In this document: positions 34,789 to 38,816 of the stretch, in pieces | Position numbering within the stretch: position 1 is the first letter of the stretch | Layout: every line of letters starts with the position of its first letter | Assembly (NCBI GenBank): GCA_947629375.1 | Contig: CANRDN010000019.1 | Coordinates: 1 to 38,816 of the forward strand | Direction of reading: 5' to 3' | Length of the DNA: 38,816 nucleotides | Origin: an uncultured Bacilli bacterium | GTDB lineage: Bacteria; Bacillota_I; Bacilli_A; RF39; UBA660 | Notes under the pieces: generated by a model | Seen by the model: the letters and a program-made list of their open reading frames with translations, nothing else | What the model was told of the DNA's origin: nothing | The model's database searches: none | Made by a program: the position numbers and the translations under genes

Positions 34789-34817
34789 TTGACAGAAAAG
34801 TATTTGTATGTTATCAT
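34789..34817 (+). promoter_or_regulatory. Promoter of greA
   Basis: TTGACA (34789-34794) and TATCAT (34812-34817) with a 17-base spacer. Start of transcription near 34824, which excludes an in-frame ATG at 34808 as the greA start. Confidence 0.8.
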
Positions 34818-34846
34818 TAAGACTAACGAAAAAGAGGTGTTGTCAA

Positions 34847-35314
34847 ATGAAAGAAAAAAAGACATTGCTAACAAAAGAAGGACTAAAAGAATTACAAGAT
34901 GAGTTAGATGATTTAATAAATGTTAAAAGACCAGCTAATTTAAAAGCTATCAAAGAAGCAAGAGCACTAGGAGATTTATCTGAAAATGCTGACTATGATG
35001 CTGCTAAAAATGATCAAGCTGAATTAGAAGGAAGAATAAAGAAAATAGAAAAGATGTTAGAAAACTATGAAATAATAGAAAAAACATCTAATGGAGAAGT
35101 TGGACTTGGATCAACTGTTAACATCAAATACATAGATGATGATGAAGAAGACGAATACGAAATAGTAGGAAGTCAAGAAGCAGATCCATTTATGAGCAAG
35201 ATTTCTAATGAATCACCAATTGCAAAAGCATTATTACACAAAAAAGTTGGAGATATCGTAGAAGTTGAAAGCCCAACAGGAACATATAAAATAGAAATCA
35301 CACAAATTAAATAG
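34847..35314 (+). CDS. greA: Transcription elongation factor GreA
   Basis: A 155-residue GreA. It rescues backtracked RNA polymerase by stimulating transcript cleavage. LLTKEGLKELQDELDDL begins the N-terminal coiled coil, and ARALGDLSENADYDAAKNDQ near residues 36-55 holds the acidic tip (D-x-x-E-N). The C-terminal FKBP-like domain has GLGSTVNIKY and SPIAKALLHKKVGDIVEV. GAGGTG lies 8 bases before the ATG. It is transcribed from its own promoter and ends in a terminator that overlaps the stop codon. Confidence 0.96.
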   Translation: MKEKKTLLTKEGLKELQDELDDLINVKRPANLKAIKEARALGDLSENADYDAAKNDQAELEGRIKKIEKMLENYEIIEKTSNGEVGLGSTVNIKYIDDDEEDEYEIVGSQEADPFMSKISNESPIAKALLHKKVGDIVEVESPTGTYKIEITQIK

Positions 35315-35330
35315 CATAATGCTATTTTTT
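35309..35330 (+). terminator. Terminator of greA
   Basis: AAATAGCA (35309-35316) and TGCTATTT (35320-35327) pair around a 3-base loop and run into a T tract. The stop codon TAG is inside the stem. Confidence 0.8.
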
Positions 35331-35331
35331 C

Positions 35332-35360
35332 TTGTTTAAAATTAAGTCTTATAATATAAT
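35332..35360 (+). promoter_or_regulatory. Promoter of tig
   Basis: TTGTTT (35332-35337), 17 bases, TATAAT (35355-35360). A second TATAAT overlaps at 35350-35355. Confidence 0.6.
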
Positions 35361-35383
35361 ATAGGAGAAATGTGGAGGAAGTT

Positions 35384-36646
35384 ATGGCAAAGAAAGATAA
35401 TAAAAACGAAGTAGTGGTAAAAGTTGAAGGAACAGAATGGAAAAATGCACTTGATAAAGCTTTTAAAGAAAAAGTAAAAACAGTTACGGTAGATGGATTT
35501 AGAAAGGGAAAAGTTCCAAGAGATATATATGAAAAGAAATTTGGAAAAGAAAGTCTATATTTCCCAGCAAGTGATTATGTTATCGAAGATGCATATAAAA
35601 AAGCACTTGATGAATCTAAATTAATACCAGTTGTTCAACCAAAAGTTGATATTAAAAGTGTCGATGAAAATCAAATTGAATTTACTTTTAAAATAATTAC
35701 AAAGCCAGAAGTAAATGTTAAAAAATATAAAGGATTAAAAGTTAAACCTGTAGAAGTAAAAGTAACTAAAGAAGAAGTAGAACATGAAATGGGACACTTA
35801 CTTGAAAGATATACAGAAACAAAAGTAAAAGAAAATGGTACTGTAGAAAATGGAAATATTGCAGTTATTGACTTTGAAGGATTTAAAGATGGTAAAGCTT
35901 TCGATGGTGGAAAAGCTGAAAACTATGAATTAGAAATTGGTAGTAACACATTTATTCCAGGATTTGAAGATCAATTAGTAGGAATGAAACTTAATGAAGA
36001 AAAAGATATCAATGTAACATTCCCAAAAGACTACCACGCTGAAGATTTAAAGGGAGCTAAAGTAGTATTCAAAGTTAAAGTAAACGATATCAAAGAAAAA
36101 GTAGCAAGAGAATTTGATAAAGATTTATTTGATGATTTAGGAATAGATGGAGTTGACTCTAAAGAAAAATTAGAAAAACATCTAGAAGAAGAAATTAAAG
36201 CTCAAAAAGAAATGGATGCTGAAAATAAATATGTTGAAGAACTTCTAGAAGCTGTTTCTAAAAATGTCGATGTAGATATACCAGAAGAGATGGTAGAAGA
36301 AGAAATAGATAGATTAATCGATAGATATAGTGAACAATTAAGAATGCAAGGTATATCTTTAGAAATGTATTATGAATTTACTAAGTCAACTGAAAAAGAT
36401 TTAAGAGCACACTTAGAAAAAGAAGCTTACTCTCATGTACTTTATAGATTAATGCTTGAAGAATTAATTAATACTGAAAAAGTTGAAGTTAGTGATGATG
36501 AAGTAGAAAAAGAAATAGAAGAAACTTCTAAAAAATACCAAATGAAAAAAGATGAATTTGTTAAAATGTTTGGTGGAAAAGATATGGTTAAATACGATTT
36601 AGAAGTAAGAAAGATAATTGAACTTTTAAAAGAGTACAATAAATAG
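35384..36646 (+). CDS. tig: Trigger factor (ribosome-associated chaperone and prolyl isomerase)
   Basis: A roughly 420-residue trigger factor that binds the ribosomal exit tunnel and shields nascent chains. The N-terminal ribosome-binding domain contains VDGFRKGKVPRDIYEKKFGK (about 34-53), the family signature. The FKBP-like prolyl isomerase domain lies at about 155-240 (IAVIDFEGFKDGKAFDGG, LEIGSNTFIPGFEDQLVGM), followed by the helical chaperone domain to the end. The start is the ATG at 35384 with GGAGG 5 bases upstream; a GTG 12 bases before overlaps this site. Single-gene unit with its own promoter and terminator. Confidence 0.96.
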   Translation: MAKKDNKNEVVVKVEGTEWKNALDKAFKEKVKTVTVDGFRKGKVPRDIYEKKFGKESLYFPASDYVIEDAYKKALDESKLIPVVQPKVDIKSVDENQIEFTFKIITKPEVNVKKYKGLKVKPVEVKVTKEEVEHEMGHLLERYTETKVKENGTVENGNIAVIDFEGFKDGKAFDGGKAENYELEIGSNTFIPGFEDQLVGMKLNEEKDINVTFPKDYHAEDLKGAKVVFKVKVNDIKEKVAREFDKDLFDDLGIDGVDSKEKLEKHLEEEIKAQKEMDAENKYVEELLEAVSKNVDVDIPEEMVEEEIDRLIDRYSEQLRMQGISLEMYYEFTKSTEKDLRAHLEKEAYSHVLYRLMLEELINTEKVEVSDDEVEKEIEETSKKYQMKKDEFVKMFGGKDMVKYDLEVRKIIELLKEYNK

Positions 36647-36649
36647 TGG

Positions 36650-36671
36650 AAAGACCTTCGGGTCTTTTTTC
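36650..36671 (+). terminator. Terminator of tig
   Basis: AAAGACC-TTCG-GGTCTTT, a 7-bp stem capped by a stable UUCG tetraloop, followed by T-rich sequence. Confidence 0.9.
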
Positions 36672-36742
36672 TTTTAAAAAAATACTATGAAAATTATGTG
36701 AAATGTGATAATCTAAAATAGGAAAGTATGATAGGTGACAGT

Positions 36743-37420
36743 ATGAAAAAAAATATCTTATATTTTACATTATTTTTGTTATTAATGCTTGGAACAGAAA
36801 AAGTTTATGCTTCGGATTTATGTACTAGTTCTAAGTCTCGTGATTTACAAAAGAAAGTTAACCAAATTGAAGCAAAAGCAGATCTAGTATTTGATGAAAA
36901 TAAAAACGCAAGTTTTACAATTACTTTTTCTAATGTTGATAAAGATTTGATGTTATTTTTTTACGGAGATTATTATGAACCAAAAGATGGTGTTATAGTA
37001 CTTGAAAATGCTTTTGAGGGAGGAAATACATATAACTTTAAATTTTATGGTGGATATAATCATAGTTGTGTTGAAGAGTTTATCGGATATAAGACATTAA
37101 AAGTAAAAAAATATAACAAGTATTCTCAAATAAAAGAATGTGAAGAGAATAGTGAATGGGAATTGTGTGATGAATGGTACGATGGTGAAATTATCGATGA
37201 AGAAGATTTCCTTAACAAACTAGATGAGTATCTTCATAGTGATGAGAAAAAAGAAGTTATAGCACAAAAAGATAAAGAAGAAACTAGAAAAAAATTAATA
37301 ATTGCAGCAGTTGTTTCTGTAGTTGTTGTAGGAACAGCTTGGTGTGTTGTTAAAGTAAGAAAAACAAAAAAAGTAAAGACTACTAGCAAAGAGACAAAAG
37401 AAAATAATAAAAATAAATAA
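36743..37420 (+). CDS. Exported protein with C-terminal membrane anchor, function unknown
   Basis: A roughly 225-residue protein I do not recognise. It has a signal peptide (MKKNILYFTLFLLLMLG, cleavage probably after VYA), an extracellular part of about 165 residues with five cysteines beyond the signal peptide, and an acidic stretch. A membrane helix near residues 189-206 (LIIAAVVSVVVVGTAWCVV) is followed by a strongly basic Lys-rich tail. It is therefore a type I membrane protein facing outward. The start at 36743 has GGTGA 5 bases upstream. The next gene, 20 bases downstream, also encodes an exported Cys-containing protein, so the two are probably one operon. Confidence 0.7.
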   Translation: MKKNILYFTLFLLLMLGTEKVYASDLCTSSKSRDLQKKVNQIEAKADLVFDENKNASFTITFSNVDKDLMLFFYGDYYEPKDGVIVLENAFEGGNTYNFKFYGGYNHSCVEEFIGYKTLKVKKYNKYSQIKECEENSEWELCDEWYDGEIIDEEDFLNKLDEYLHSDEKKEVIAQKDKEETRKKLIIAAVVSVVVVGTAWCVVKVRKTKKVKTTSKETKENNKNK

Positions 37421-37440
37421 AAAAGAAATTTGGTGAAAAA

Positions 37441-38816
37441 ATGAAACTTAGAGATTGTTTAATATTGTTAGTGTTATTTATAGTACCTGTAATATTTTTG
37501 AAAGCAACTAAAGACGTAGTGGCAGCAGGTTCTTGGCAGGATGCCCACGCTTATCAAATCCAAATTGTAAAGTATGGTGGAAGTGGGTCACCAGAAAATG
37601 TTGGGCAACCAATTTTAATATATCATCCAGATTTATTTCAGGAAATTAAGAATCGTGAATTCGGTTCTGAAATTCCTTATGATTATGATAATTATATAAA
37701 AAAAGCATATTCTGGAATGCATCAGGTTATTGATAGGGAAGATAAGCAATCTACTTATCTTGAAGCCAATTCCGATAAGTATGATGATTGGGATTCGGCA
37801 GTATATGAGGCTTATAGTTCTTTATCTAATGACCCAAATTTGAACACAATGGATAGAGAAGTTAGTTACGAAGAGTATGAAGGAATGGCCCATATGGGAC
37901 TATATCCTTGTTCAAGTGCTCCTGCTAATGCAAAGAATTGTTATCCTACTGATAATAATCATTTTTATACATCTAATATGAAAGATCCTGTCACAGGTCA
38001 AGCAATTCTTAGTGGATGTAATTTCAAAATGATGGATACTAAAACTTATGATTACCCAGAAGAACATACATCAGGATTTGAAGAATTTTCAGTAACATTT
38101 ATGAGTAATCACAAAAAAGTTACTTATCCTACATCACTTATTGACCATAGTCAATATTATAAAATATATGAAGATAGCAATTTAACAGAAAATAATGTAA
38201 AAAATAATGACTATTTAAACAAACTTGTTAAAGAAGTATATTGTAGAGATATGGACACAATAAAACATTATTTTGGAGTAACCCTAAGTTATGCTGATAT
38301 CGATAAATACTATGTTCAAATAGAACCAGTTGTTAGAGTGCTAGAAGAAAATATCACAAAAATGAAAAATGTTAAATCATATGTAGCAAGTTACTTTGAA
38401 AAAATATTCCAGTATCCAGCTCAATTTGTTTACACAAGTGCATGTATTGATAAATATCATTGTGTAAAATATACAAAGCATACTGAAGATGGTGATGTTT
38501 GTGGATATGAAGATTGTAATTGTAAGGGTGGAAATTATCAAACAAATTATCAAGTCACTGCTGAAGAGGATTGTAATAAAGTGGGGAATGGGTATAAATG
38601 GGATTCAAGCACTAAAAAATGTAGAAAATACATAGAAAGAACCTGTGATAAATGTGCGCTAACTTGTTATACAGCACCAGAAAGAAGTGCCTATTGTGGT
38701 GTTAAAAATATATACACAATATTAGGCCAAATGGCTGATGGACCATCATACCTAAGAACAGCAAGAAGTGCAGGAAATACAGTACATATGCAAAGAGCGA
38801 TAAATACATGTGAAAC
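37441..38816 (+). CDS. Large exported cysteine-rich protein, 3' end beyond window
   Basis: The frame opens with ATG at 37441 (GGTGA 5 bases upstream) and stays open to the last base, giving at least 458 residues; the end is not in the window. MKLRDCLILLVLFIVPVIFL is a signal peptide, followed by a secreted region rich in Tyr, Asp, Asn and Lys. Cysteines cluster after about residue 340 (CVKYTK, CGYEDCNCKGG, RTCDKCALTCYTAPERSAYC), suggesting disulphide-stabilised or repeat-like domains. I recognise no enzyme motif. It could be a surface adhesin-like or cell-envelope protein working with the anchored protein encoded just upstream. Confidence 0.72.
   Translation, partial: MKLRDCLILLVLFIVPVIFLKATKDVVAAGSWQDAHAYQIQIVKYGGSGSPENVGQPILIYHPDLFQEIKNREFGSEIPYDYDNYIKKAYSGMHQVIDREDKQSTYLEANSDKYDDWDSAVYEAYSSLSNDPNLNTMDREVSYEEYEGMAHMGLYPCSSAPANAKNCYPTDNNHFYTSNMKDPVTGQAILSGCNFKMMDTKTYDYPEEHTSGFEEFSVTFMSNHKKVTYPTSLIDHSQYYKIYEDSNLTENNVKNNDYLNKLVKEVYCRDMDTIKHYFGVTLSYADIDKYYVQIEPVVRVLEENITKMKNVKSYVASYFEKIFQYPAQFVYTSACIDKYHCVKYTKHTEDGDVCGYEDCNCKGGNYQTNYQVTAEEDCNKVGNGYKWDSSTKKCRKYIERTCDKCALTCYTAPERSAYCGVKNIYTILGQMADGPSYLRTARSAGNTVHMQRAINTCE

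Overview
The window is A+T-rich (about 70% by eye), uses the standard bacterial code (TGA is a stop) and carries Bacillota hallmarks: strong GGAGG or GGTGAT ribosome binding sites, many U-tailed terminators, a T-box riboswitch, IreB, and a yrzL-yrrK-yrzB-yrrL-yrrM-yrrN-yrrO-...-greA gene order like that of Bacillus subtilis. MltG, LspA and an LD-carboxypeptidase-family gene point to a walled cell. It is most like a small-genome, probably gut-dwelling member of the Bacilli/Erysipelotrichia; the species cannot be told from the sequence.

1-11.2 kb is accessory DNA. A large serine recombinase (cut by the window edge), a TnpV-like protein and a relaxase form a mobilisation module. It is followed by two divergent defence units: an Eco57I-like restriction-modification pair (type IIG enzyme plus separate adenine methylase, minus strand) and a two-gene HerA ATPase + DUF4297/Cap4-like nuclease system (plus strand). 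Their shared intergenic region has two 12-bp palindromes bracketing the restriction promoter.

11.3-25.5 kb is a patchwork of small units: a uracil-DNA-glycosylase-like protein; a SipW-type signal peptidase operon with its substrate-like secreted protein and a DUF5305 protein; RdgB/HAM1; a DapF-fold amino-acid racemase resembling staphylococcal CntK (histidine racemase), preceded by a 17-residue leader peptide with three tandem His codons and an intrinsic terminator; an ABC exporter; an S66 peptidase; a gene with a divergent protein-kinase-like domain; an HEXXH metalloprotease; an Asn-specific T-box with asnB; a frameshifted HEXXH pseudogene; and an HD-domain phosphohydrolase.

25.6-36.7 kb is conserved core: YlmC-like PRC barrel, lspA, rluD, a TspO-like membrane protein, a rhomboid protease, ireB, ruvX, DUF1292, mltG, the tRNA-wobble cassette trmR-trhP1-trhP2, a dGTPase-like gene, greA and tig. 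The last 2 kb hold two exported proteins; the last, cysteine-rich, runs off the edge.

The most interesting item is the His-codon leader and terminator in front of a stand-alone CntK-like racemase. It suggests that histidine supply controls a histidine racemase with no staphylopine genes beside it, possibly for salvage of D-histidine. The paired CTGCAG-centred operators in the defence cluster come second. Start codons were revised where the ribosome binding site or promoter decides (for example GTG for the rhomboid, ABC ATPase and DUF5305 genes).
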